Assembly: GCA_019456405.1 (NCBI GenBank)
Contig: WJXM01000037.1
Location: forward strand, 1 to 48,320
Direction of reading: 5' to 3'
DNA from: Ferrovum sp.
GTDB lineage: Bacteria > Pseudomonadota > Gammaproteobacteria > Burkholderiales > Ferrovaceae
Length of the DNA: 48,320 bases
A program made the position numbers and the translations under genes. Under the pieces are notes generated by a model. That model searched no databases. It was not told where the DNA came from and saw only the letters and a list, made by a program, of their open reading frames with translations. Position 1 is the first letter of the stretch. Each line of letters starts with the position of its first letter. Of the stretch, positions 25,925 through 34,162 are shown piece by piece.

Positions 25925-28314
25925 TGGCGATGCTCCCTCCCTCAGATCAGTCTCCCCTGATCGGCGATCTCTTTGCCGGACTGGAAGACCCCGTAGTCAA
26001 TAGGCTTCCGCCCCCCTCTGAGGAGGCAAAGGCAACGCCTTCCCTGGCGGACTTCGTTGAACGCAGTTACCTTGAATATGCCATGAGCGTGGTCATGGGG
26101 CGGGCTTTGCCGGATGTCACGGATGGGCAGAAGCCCGTACAGCGCCGGATTCTCTTTGCCATGCATGAATTGGGCCTGTATCGGCCGGCCCGGCACGTCA
26201 AGTCCGCGCGTGTAGTGGGGGACGTGATCGGGAAATATCATCCCCATGGTGACAGTGCGGCTTATGAGGCGCTGGTTCGCCAGGCGCAGGATTTCACCTT
26301 GCGCTACCCACTCATCGACGGACAGGGTAATTTCGGTAGCCGCGATGGGGATGGGGCGGCCGCCATGCGTTATACCGAATGTCGCCTGACCCCACTGGCA
26401 GAATTACTGCTGGGAGAAATCACTGAAGATACGGTAGATTTCGTCCCCAATTATGACGGTTCCTTTCAGGAACCCACCCTGTTGCCCGCGCGCCTTCCCA
26501 TGGTATTGTTGAATGGGGCGTCAGGGATCGGAGTGGGTATGGCGACGGAAATCCCGTCGCATAACCTGACCGAAGTGGCTCAAGCCCTATTGGCGTTCCT
26601 GGAAAACCCGCAGTTGACGCTCGACGAATTGATGACCTTCATTCCCGGTCCGGATCTGCCGGGCGGAGGGCAGATCATTTCATCCCCACAAGATATCCTC
26701 GAGGCCTACCGGACAGGGAGGGGAACTCTGCGCATGCGGGCACGCTGGACCGTTGAACCGTTGGCACGGGGACAATGGCGCGTGGTCGTGACAGAACTTC
26801 CGCACGGAGTATCGGCCCGATCCGTTCTGGAAGATGTGGAAAAGTTGACCAATCCACGAGTGCGCGAGGGAAAGAAAGCGCTTTCTCCCGAGCAAGCCCA
26901 ACTCAAAGCTCTGTGGCTCAATACGCTAGACCTGGTGCGCGATGAGTCGGACAAAAATGCTTCGGTTCGTCTGGTCTTCGAACCAAAATCGAGCCGGCAG
27001 GACCCTCAGGCATTCGTCAATCTTCTGTTAGCGCATACGCCACTGGAAACCAACCTGTCCCTCAATCTGGTGATGCTGGGACGGGATGGACATCCTCGCC
27101 CCAAGGATCTCAAAACCATTCTCCAGGAATGGTTGGAGTACCGTTTCCACACGGTGGTTCGGCGTACCCGCTTCCGGCTGGAACGGGTCGAGCGACGTCT
27201 TCACATCCTGGAAGGGCGTCAGCGTATCCTTCTGGATATCGACGCGGTCATTCGTCTGATCCGTGAATCCGATGATCCCAAGCACGATCTGATGGCGGCC
27301 TACCCGTTGAGCGCACTACAAGCCGAAGACATTCTGGAGATCCGTCTGCGTCAGTTGGCCCGTCTGGAAGGCGTGCGCATCGATCGGGAAATCGACCAAC
27401 TGCGTGGCGAGCGGGAAGGATTACAACATATTCTGTCAGGGAGAGAGGCTCAGGCTCGTCTGATCGCACAGGAAATTCATTCTGATCTGACGACTTATGG
27501 AGATGCCCGAAGAACCCGCATCGAAGCTCAGGCAGCGGTGTCCCTGGATACCCCGGTGCTGGATGAACCGATGACGATCACTCTGTCCCGTCAAGGCTGG
27601 ATTCGTGCCCGCCAAGGGCATCACCTGGACAGTGCGCAGTTTTCGTACAAGACCGGCGATGAGGCTTGGGTCGTTCTGGAAACCCGTTCCATCCATCCGC
27701 TCTTTGTCCTGGATACCCAGGGCCGCGTCTATACCCTCAAGGGCTCAGATATTCCCGGAGGTCGGGGTGAAGGGGTTCCGCTCACCAGTTTGATCGATCT
27801 CCCACAAGGTGCGCGAGTTGCCCAGGCCTTCGTGGCTTTACCCGGAGAACAGTGTTTGGTGGCGGGATCTGGAGGAAATGGCTTCATGGTGGCGCAGGAA
27901 GATCTGGTGTCCCGGGTTCGGGGAGGGAAATCTTTTTTATCGTTGGAAGACGGGGAAACTCCCCTCCTTCCCCTACGTCGCAAGGTGGGCGAAACCCATG
28001 TCGCCACCTTGTCCGCACGGGGACGCCTCCTGCTATTTCCGCTGGACGATTTGAAAACACTGGCCCGTGGTCGAGGAGTGATCCTGATGGCCCTGGAAAG
28101 CGGCGAAACATTGCGCGCCGTCACTCTGGCAGATCCCGCTCAGGGGTTGGTCATTCAAGGGACGGGACGGGGCGGGAAATCCATCCAACTGGTCCTGACT
28201 GCCCCCCAGTTGCAGCGGCATATTCTCATGCGCGCGCGCAAAGGGATGCTGCTGGAATCAAAAATCAGTCCATTGGGGTTTGGAGTTTCTTCGAACGTTG
28301 GACGGTCTGTTTGA
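25924..28314 (+). CDS. parC: DNA topoisomerase IV subunit A
   Basis: DNA breakage-rejoining subunit of topoisomerase IV. The 796-aa product has the type IIA core with [32 protein letters not shown], the catalytic Tyr150 in [10 protein letters not shown], and coiled-coil and gate segments. A C-terminal beta-pinwheel region follows, shorter and more degenerate than in GyrA and lacking a clear GyrA box. In the quinolone-determining region the motif [10 protein letters not shown] keeps Ser111 and Glu115, equivalent to Escherichia coli ParC Ser80 and Glu84. So no classical resistance substitution is seen there. ATG 25924 shares a base with the parE stop. Confidence 0.95.
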   Translation: MAMLPPSDQSPLIGDLFAGLEDPVVNRLPPPSEEAKATPSLADFVERSYLEYAMSVVMGRALPDVTDGQKPVQRRILFAMHELGLYRPARHVKSARVVGDVIGKYHPHGDSAAYEALVRQAQDFTLRYPLIDGQGNFGSRDGDGAAAMRYTECRLTPLAELLLGEITEDTVDFVPNYDGSFQEPTLLPARLPMVLLNGASGIGVGMATEIPSHNLTEVAQALLAFLENPQLTLDELMTFIPGPDLPGGGQIISSPQDILEAYRTGRGTLRMRARWTVEPLARGQWRVVVTELPHGVSARSVLEDVEKLTNPRVREGKKALSPEQAQLKALWLNTLDLVRDESDKNASVRLVFEPKSSRQDPQAFVNLLLAHTPLETNLSLNLVMLGRDGHPRPKDLKTILQEWLEYRFHTVVRRTRFRLERVERRLHILEGRQRILLDIDAVIRLIRESDDPKHDLMAAYPLSALQAEDILEIRLRQLARLEGVRIDREIDQLRGEREGLQHILSGREAQARLIAQEIHSDLTTYGDARRTRIEAQAAVSLDTPVLDEPMTITLSRQGWIRARQGHHLDSAQFSYKTGDEAWVVLETRSIHPLFVLDTQGRVYTLKGSDIPGGRGEGVPLTSLIDLPQGARVAQAFVALPGEQCLVAGSGGNGFMVAQEDLVSRVRGGKSFLSLEDGETPLLPLRRKVGETHVATLSARGRLLLFPLDDLKTLARGRGVILMALESGETLRAVTLADPAQGLVIQGTGRGGKSIQLVLTAPQLQRHILMRARKGMLLESKISPLGFGVSSNVGRSV

Positions 28315-28346
28315 GGCCCACAGCCCATGAATAAAACAATCCGGGC

Positions 28347-28374
28347 TATAATCGGAAAACGAGCAGACCGTTTT
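28347..28374 (+). promoter_or_regulatory. Candidate -10 element and inverted repeat ahead of glgP
   Basis: A perfect TATAAT lies at 28347-28352, without a convincing -35. Over the expected start point lies an inverted repeat AAAACG (28356-28361), 7 bases, CGTTTT (28369-28374). It could be an operator for glgP or a weak terminator for parC. Motif-level evidence only. Confidence 0.35.
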
Positions 28375-28421
28375 GTGGCTATTATTTCCGAATAACTCTA
28401 TGAATAATCATTAAGGATCTT

Positions 28422-30995
28422 ATGGAAAACGATCAATTGCCTGGGACCTGCTTTGTCGTAGAAAACAGTCCCCGCATTCCGGAAAAATTGGATCGCCTGG
28501 AAGAATTGGCCTACAACCTCTGGTATAGTTGGGATCGATCCTGTCGCACGCTGTTTGCACGGATGCATCCTCGTCTCTGGGAATTGGTGGGATCCAACCC
28601 CATCCGTTTCCTGCGCCGGGTGGATGAATACCGCTTGAACGAAGCCGCTGAAGATCAGGCTTTTCTGAGTTCCTACTATCGGGTGCTCTCTGCCTACGAT
28701 ACCTACCACAATGAGTTGTTGCGCAAGCCACATAAGTTGCCGCCGGGGAATTTGGTGGCCTACTTCTGTGCCGAGTTTGGATTTCATGAAAGTTTCCCCA
28801 TTTATTCCGGAGGATTGGGGATTTTGGCGGGAGATCATTGCAAGGCTGCCAGCGATATTGGGTTGCCGTTCGTTGGCGTGGGATTATTGTATCGTCAGGG
28901 ATATTTCACCCAGAACATCGATCGTAGTGGACGTCAACTGGCCCTCAATTTTGACTCCGATATCGATGAATTGCCGGTTCATGCGGTCCTCGATGAAGCA
29001 GGAAAGGAAGTACGAGTCAGCGTCACTATTGGCGTTCGCCCGGTCCAGGTCAAAGTGTGGTGGGCGCGGGTAGGCAACATCAAAATTTACCTGATGGATA
29101 CGGACCTCGAGGAAAACCATCCTGATGACCGCGAAATTACCCATCGACTTTATGGTGGCGACCGCAGGGTCAGGATCGAGCAGGAAATCATCCTCGGGGT
29201 GGGAGGCGCGCGCGCACTCGAGAAAATGGGCATTCAGCCCACGGTCTGGCACATCAACGAAGGGCATGCCGCTTTCATGATCCTGGAACGGATTCGTACG
29301 CTGATCCAACGGACCAGTTATGATTTTTCCACGGCGATCGAGGCCGTTGCCAGCAATACCGTATTTACCACCCATACCCCCGTTCCTGCCGGACATGACC
29401 ATTTTCCCCGCGACATGGTGTCCCATTACTTTGGGCACATGTGTCCCGATCTGAATATTCCCTTGAATCAATTGCTGGATCTGGGCAATGACCCTGGAGT
29501 AGGGCATAGCGACTTCAACATGACTGCATTGGCAGTGCGCGGATCTCGTTTTCAAAATGGCGTTTCGCGGATCCATCGCGAGGTATCGGCGCGTATCTGT
29601 TCCGGATTCTGGCCAGCGATCCTTCATCATGAAAACCCCATTGGGTATGTGACCAATGCCGTCCATGTCCCTACCTTCCTGGCGCGGGAATGGGGCGAAC
29701 TGTTTGATCGTTTCATCGGTGCGGAGTGGCGCGCTCGTTTGTCGGATCGCTCTTTCTGGAAGGGAATTCAGGAAATTCCAGATCATCTGTACTGGAGTGT
29801 CCGTCAATCGCTCAAGTCACAGATGCTCCATGCCGTGCGCGAACGGATTGCCTCCCAATACCAACGTAATCTGGGGGATGACGCGCATATGGAACGGCTT
29901 CTCAAATATGCCAATGTCCATGAACCCAATGTTCTGACCATTGGGTTTGCTCGCCGTTTTGCCACATACAAGCGTGCAGATTTGCTCTTTTCTGATCTGG
30001 ACTGGCTACGCCAGATCCTCTTGGATCCTGAACGTCCTGTCGTCTTTGTTTTTGCAGGGAAAGCGCACCCGGCAGATGAGCCTGGTCAAGGGATGATTCG
30101 GCGCATTCATGAAGTAGCCGGCATGCCCGAGTTTCAGGACAAAATCCTGCTCCTGGAAAACTATGATATGGGCCTGGCTCGCCGTTTGGTGGCTGGTGTG
30201 GATGTCTGGCTCAACACTCCCATTTATCCTCTGGAAGCAAGCGGGACCTCAGGCATGAAAGCGGGGATCAACGGCACCATCAATCTGAGTGTCCTGGATG
30301 GCTGGTGGGGAGAGGGCTACGATGGTCATAACGGGTGGGCGATCCGCCCCGCCCCTGACTATCTGGACGAGACGCAGCGCAACCGGGAAGATGCGCGTAC
30401 GCTCTATGAAATCATTCAGGATCACGTGGTTCCTCTTTACTATGACCGCGGCAAATTTGGTTATTCTCCAGGCTGGGTGGCAAAATCCAAGGCCTCCATG
30501 GTCAGTATTCTGACTCACTTCAATACGGGTCGGATGCTGGATGAATACCTGGATCATTTCTATGTCCCTGCTTCCGGACAGGGAAAGCATTTTATGGAAA
30601 ATAATGCAGCGCTGGCCCGTGATGTTGCCCATTGGAAGGAGAAAGTTCGTCATCATTGGACCGGGGTGCGCATTCGACGGGTGGACTCACCCATCAAGCG
30701 AATCAAATTTGGCAGTGCCATGAATATTGAGGTAGCCGTGGATCTACAGGGGCTCGAGCCCAAAGATGTCTGTGTGGAGTTGCTGCTCAACCGTTCCATC
30801 AGTCGCAGCGGGGTTCCCGTGCTTCCCCCTTTCCAATTCCAAAGCCGAGGGCCCTTGGGGGAAGGAACGGAATATCTCTTTGCACTGGAATTGCAACCCG
30901 GGTTATGCGGACAACTGGACTACCGCATTCGTATCTACCCCTACCATGAAAGTCTGACTCATTCTTTTGAATTGGGTCTGATGACCTGGTTGTGA
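28422..30995 (+). CDS. glgP: Alpha-glucan (glycogen) phosphorylase, DUF3417-containing type
   Basis: PLP-dependent enzyme (GT35) releasing glucose 1-phosphate from glycogen or maltodextrin ends. The 857-aa product belongs to the 'alpha-glucan family phosphorylase' branch: an N-terminal DUF3417 domain (LEELAYNLWYSWDRSCRTLFARMHPRLWE) precedes the core, which has VAYFCAEFGFHESFPIYSGGLGILAGDHCKAASD. The PLP-binding Lys613 lies in EASGTSGMKAGINGT. Other conserved segments are WHINEGHAAF and FARRFATYKRADLL. The C-terminal extension after ~residue 750 (IKRIKFGSAMNIEVAVDLQGL) is also typical of this branch. AAGGA sits before the ATG. It converges on glgA with 24 bases between the stops. The branch is known from bacteria and archaea with GH57 enzymes, as here. 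Confidence 0.94.
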   Translation: MENDQLPGTCFVVENSPRIPEKLDRLEELAYNLWYSWDRSCRTLFARMHPRLWELVGSNPIRFLRRVDEYRLNEAAEDQAFLSSYYRVLSAYDTYHNELLRKPHKLPPGNLVAYFCAEFGFHESFPIYSGGLGILAGDHCKAASDIGLPFVGVGLLYRQGYFTQNIDRSGRQLALNFDSDIDELPVHAVLDEAGKEVRVSVTIGVRPVQVKVWWARVGNIKIYLMDTDLEENHPDDREITHRLYGGDRRVRIEQEIILGVGGARALEKMGIQPTVWHINEGHAAFMILERIRTLIQRTSYDFSTAIEAVASNTVFTTHTPVPAGHDHFPRDMVSHYFGHMCPDLNIPLNQLLDLGNDPGVGHSDFNMTALAVRGSRFQNGVSRIHREVSARICSGFWPAILHHENPIGYVTNAVHVPTFLAREWGELFDRFIGAEWRARLSDRSFWKGIQEIPDHLYWSVRQSLKSQMLHAVRERIASQYQRNLGDDAHMERLLKYANVHEPNVLTIGFARRFATYKRADLLFSDLDWLRQILLDPERPVVFVFAGKAHPADEPGQGMIRRIHEVAGMPEFQDKILLLENYDMGLARRLVAGVDVWLNTPIYPLEASGTSGMKAGINGTINLSVLDGWWGEGYDGHNGWAIRPAPDYLDETQRNREDARTLYEIIQDHVVPLYYDRGKFGYSPGWVAKSKASMVSILTHFNTGRMLDEYLDHFYVPASGQGKHFMENNAALARDVAHWKEKVRHHWTGVRIRRVDSPIKRIKFGSAMNIEVAVDLQGLEPKDVCVELLLNRSISRSGVPVLPPFQFQSRGPLGEGTEYLFALELQPGLCGQLDYRIRIYPYHESLTHSFELGLMTWL

Positions 30996-31009
30996 TCCTT
31001 CCTCCCCTT

Positions 31010-31018
31010 GGGGGGGGG
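31010..31018. repeat. Run of nine G between the convergent glgP and glgA genes
   Basis: Nine consecutive G lie in the 24-base gap between the two stop codons, preceded by CCCCTT, so a short CCCC/GGGG hairpin is possible. It has no T-run and lies outside both reading frames. Slippage here would change no protein. Confidence 0.6.
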
Positions 31019-31019
31019 C

Positions 31020-32471
31020 TCACGGCGCAGATAAAAGAGTCTGGTAAAGCGTTTGGTACTCCAGAGCCGCTTTGTTCCAGCGGAAATCCCGTGCCATGGC
31101 GTGGCGCACCAATCGTTGCCATACTTCCTTCTGGTGGAAGCAGGTCAAGGCTTGTGTGAGGGCTTCATGAAAGTCCTGGGGATCGGCGTTTTCAAAAAGA
31201 AACCCCGTTCCTTCCACGGGTTGGCTCCCTGCCTGGTAAGGGAGGATGGTATCCGCCAATCCCCCTGTGGCACGGGCCAGGGGCAGGGTCCCATAGGTCA
31301 TGGCATACATCTGTGCCAATCCACAGGGTTCAAAACGAGAGGGCATCAAAAACAGGTCCGACCCCGCAATGATTTCATGTGACAGGGCTTCATTGAATCC
31401 CAGGATCACTCTTACCCGCTCAGGAGCGCGACTGCTCCAGTGGGCCAACTGTCTTTCTACTTCGGTATCACCACTGCCTAAGACGACGACTTGAACTTCG
31501 TCCGTGAGCCAGTCCTCCAGCGTATCGAGCAGCAGATCGATCCCCTTTTGCCAGGTCAAACGACTGACCATTCCGATCAATAAGACATCGGAACGGACGG
31601 GTAACCCCATTTTCATCTGTAGATGTTTCTTGAGTCGCGCTTTTCCCTGAAGTTTTCGAGCCGTGTAATGGACCGGAAGGAAAATATCTGTCTCCGGGTC
31701 CCATAATTCATCAATGCCATTCAGGATACCAGTCAAAGCGGAGGCGCGTCGGCGCAGCAATCCATCCATTCCACAACCCATCTCGAGAGTCTGGATTTCT
31801 CGGGCATAACGCGGACTGACGGTGGTGATCTGATCTGCGTGTACGATACCCGCCTTCAGAAAGGACAACTGGCCATGAAATTCGAGGCTTTCCATATGGA
31901 ATTCAGAACTGGGCAAATGCAGGGGTGCGCACCAGTGAGCAGGGAAATTTCCCTGGAAAGCCAAGTTGTGAATGGTCAGTACCGAGGGCACCGGACAATC
32001 CCAAAGCTTCATCAGGACTGGAGTCAGAGCGGTTTGCCAGTCATTACAGTGAACCAGCGTCGGGGCCCAGTTCAGGCGCGACCCGGCCTGTTGAGCCAGC
32101 CAGGCCCCTGCGGCGCAGAAGGCGCCAAAACGAGCAGGATTGTCCGACCAATCATTTCCTTCTTCATCCTGGTAAGGGCCACCCGAGCGATCAAAAAGTT
32201 CCGGACAATCCAGAATCCAGAGCGTCAGTGGGGTATCTGGTAAGGTAGCCTCCAACAAGCGCGCGGGCGCAGGAAGTAATCCCTCTGGAAAATGCTCCAG
32301 AATGCAATGTACATCAGGCAACTGCGACTGCACGCTCGTGTAATTGGGTAACAGGATACGTACTTCATGACCCAGAGCGTGCAAGGCCAGAGGAAGAGAG
32401 CGGGATACATCAGCCAGTCCTCCCGTCTTGATCAGGGGATGTATTTCAGAAGTCAGAAAGAGAATATTCAT
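31020..32471 (-). CDS. glgA: Glycogen synthase (ADP-glucose type)
   Basis: GT5 enzyme extending alpha-1,4-glucan chains from ADP-glucose made by GlgC. The 483-aa product opens MNILFLTSEIHPLIKTGGLADVS with the ADP-glucose-binding Lys15 in KTGG. Further family motifs are VHCNDWQTALTPVLM, TIHNLAFQGNFP, ITTVSPRYAREI, GIVSRLTWQKGIDLL-type (here GMVSRLTWQKGIDLL), the catalytic region LMPSRFEPCGLAQMYAMTYGTLPLARATGGLADT, and the C-terminal WNKAALEYQTLYQ. ATG 32471 follows the pgi stop by 2 bases with GGGGG as ribosome site; an in-frame TTG at 32477 overlaps pgi. It forms a minus-strand unit glgB-pgi-glgA. Confidence 0.95.
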   Translation of the reverse strand: MNILFLTSEIHPLIKTGGLADVSRSLPLALHALGHEVRILLPNYTSVQSQLPDVHCILEHFPEGLLPAPARLLEATLPDTPLTLWILDCPELFDRSGGPYQDEEGNDWSDNPARFGAFCAAGAWLAQQAGSRLNWAPTLVHCNDWQTALTPVLMKLWDCPVPSVLTIHNLAFQGNFPAHWCAPLHLPSSEFHMESLEFHGQLSFLKAGIVHADQITTVSPRYAREIQTLEMGCGMDGLLRRRASALTGILNGIDELWDPETDIFLPVHYTARKLQGKARLKKHLQMKMGLPVRSDVLLIGMVSRLTWQKGIDLLLDTLEDWLTDEVQVVVLGSGDTEVERQLAHWSSRAPERVRVILGFNEALSHEIIAGSDLFLMPSRFEPCGLAQMYAMTYGTLPLARATGGLADTILPYQAGSQPVEGTGFLFENADPQDFHEALTQALTCFHQKEVWQRLVRHAMARDFRWNKAALEYQTLYQTLLSAP

Positions 32472-32473
32472 GA

Positions 32474-34132
32474 TCAACCCCCGGATGAGCCGAAAAGAGC
32501 GTCCCGAATATGGTAAATCAAACCGCCGGTGGAACCGTCGTGCGCAGAAGTCGTTCCCTGTGCCGACAGTTCGGGTTCGATGGAGCGCGCCAACTGTTTA
32601 CCCAATTCCACCCCCCATTGATCGAACGTATTGATATTCCAGAGGGTTCCTTGCACGAAGGTGCGGTGTTCGTACAATGCCAATAGGCCTCCCAGCGTAT
32701 GGGCAGTGAGTTCCTCAAAAAGAAGGGTATTGCTGGGACGATTGCCGGGAAAGACCTTGTGCGGGAGCAGGGCTTCCAAAGCCTCTCCTGACATGCCTTG
32801 GGCAAGCAATTCTTGCCGAGCTTCCTCTTTGGTTTTGCCGCGCATGAGGGCTTCACTTTGCGCCAGAACGTTGGCCGTCAATACCCGGTGATGTATCCCC
32901 AGTGGGGCACGACTGCGTAGCGGAAGAAGAAAGTCGGCAGGAATCAGGTGAGTACCCTGATGCAATAATTGATAGTAGGCATGTTGCCCGTTGGTTCCCG
33001 CTCCTCCCCAAACCACCGCTCCGGTAGCGTAATCCACCGTTTCGCCATCCAGGGTGACGGATTTTCCTGTGCTTTCCATGCTGACTTGCTGAATGTGCGC
33101 GACAAAACGTTCGAGCCCTTGATCGTAGGGAAGAATGGCGTGGGTCTGGGCACCAAAGAAATTGATATACCAGAGACCGATCAATCCCATGAGGACGGGC
33201 AGATTCCGGGACAGCGGGGCGGTCCGAAAATGTTCGTCCATTTCATGAGCTCCAGCCAATAACTCATTAAACTTATTCATTCCTATGCCCAATGCAATGG
33301 AAAGGCCGATGGCCGACCACAGCGAATAGCGTCCTCCGACCCAGTCCCAGAATCCGAACATATGCCGAGGGTCGATGCCAAAACGGCGTACCTCGACTTC
33401 ATTCGTCGAAAGGGCTATGAAATGTTGTGCAATATGCCGCTCATGTTGCGCTGCAGCCAGGAACCAACTTCGTGCAGAATGGGCATTGAGCAAGGTTTCC
33501 TGGGTGGTGAAAGTTTTGGAGGCCACCACAAAGAGGGTTTGAGCAGGGTCAAGGGATTTCAGGGTGTAGGTCAAATGGGCTCCGTCTACATTGGAGACAT
33601 AATGGACGCGCGGACCCGTGCAATCGGCAGGGAGGGCGGTCATGACCGATGCAGGGCCCAGATCGGAACCTCCAATCCCGATATTGACTACATCGGTGAT
33701 GGGACGTCCATCATAACCGCGCCATTCCCCCGAACGAACCTGATTGACGAAAATCTCCATGCGTTTCAAAACCTGTTGCACCTCGGCCCGGATGTCCTGA
33801 CCTTGTACTTGCAAGGGGGGGGCATCTTGTCCCGCACGTAAGGCCACATGAAGTACGGCTCGATGTTCTGTCCGGTTGATGGGATCGCCCGCAAACATTT
33901 TCTGGATGGTCTGCGGAAGATTGGCTTGCTGAGCCAGATTCAGGAGCAGATCCAGGGTCTCGGAAGTCACAAGATTCTTTGAGTAATCCAGAAAGAATGG
34001 GCCGGCACTGGCATTGAATCGATCAAAGCGATCCGGATCTTCGGTAAATAACTGACGCAGGGTGAGGGGCGCAAGTGTTGCACGGTGCTTTATCAAGGTT
34101 TGCCAAACAGGGCTATTCGTCAACGCGGACAT
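32474..34132 (-). CDS. pgi: Glucose-6-phosphate isomerase
   Basis: Interconverts glucose 6-phosphate and fructose 6-phosphate, linking glycogen turnover to glycolysis and gluconeogenesis. The 552-aa product is of the long proteobacterial type. It has VNIGIGGSDLGPASVMTAL, VVASKTFTTQETLLNA, the signature GGRYSLWSAIGLSIAL, MGLIGLWYINFFGAQTHAILPYDQGLERF, WGGAGTNGQHAYYQLLHQGT with the catalytic His, and VELGKQLARSIEPEL near the end. GAGGAG precedes the ATG. It lies 30 bases after glgB and 2 bases before glgA in the same direction, so it is cotranscribed with glycogen synthesis genes, an informative association. Confidence 0.97.
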   Translation of the reverse strand: MSALTNSPVWQTLIKHRATLAPLTLRQLFTEDPDRFDRFNASAGPFFLDYSKNLVTSETLDLLLNLAQQANLPQTIQKMFAGDPINRTEHRAVLHVALRAGQDAPPLQVQGQDIRAEVQQVLKRMEIFVNQVRSGEWRGYDGRPITDVVNIGIGGSDLGPASVMTALPADCTGPRVHYVSNVDGAHLTYTLKSLDPAQTLFVVASKTFTTQETLLNAHSARSWFLAAAQHERHIAQHFIALSTNEVEVRRFGIDPRHMFGFWDWVGGRYSLWSAIGLSIALGIGMNKFNELLAGAHEMDEHFRTAPLSRNLPVLMGLIGLWYINFFGAQTHAILPYDQGLERFVAHIQQVSMESTGKSVTLDGETVDYATGAVVWGGAGTNGQHAYYQLLHQGTHLIPADFLLPLRSRAPLGIHHRVLTANVLAQSEALMRGKTKEEARQELLAQGMSGEALEALLPHKVFPGNRPSNTLLFEELTAHTLGGLLALYEHRTFVQGTLWNINTFDQWGVELGKQLARSIEPELSAQGTTSAHDGSTGGLIYHIRDALFGSSGG

Positions 34133-34162
34133 TTTTTCTCCTCGAGGAATGAAGGAAGGGGG

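Noticed and set aside
28884-29807. 307-codon open frame antisense to glgP.
   Set aside because: It lies wholly inside an unambiguous phosphorylase gene; its sequence has no protein family features.
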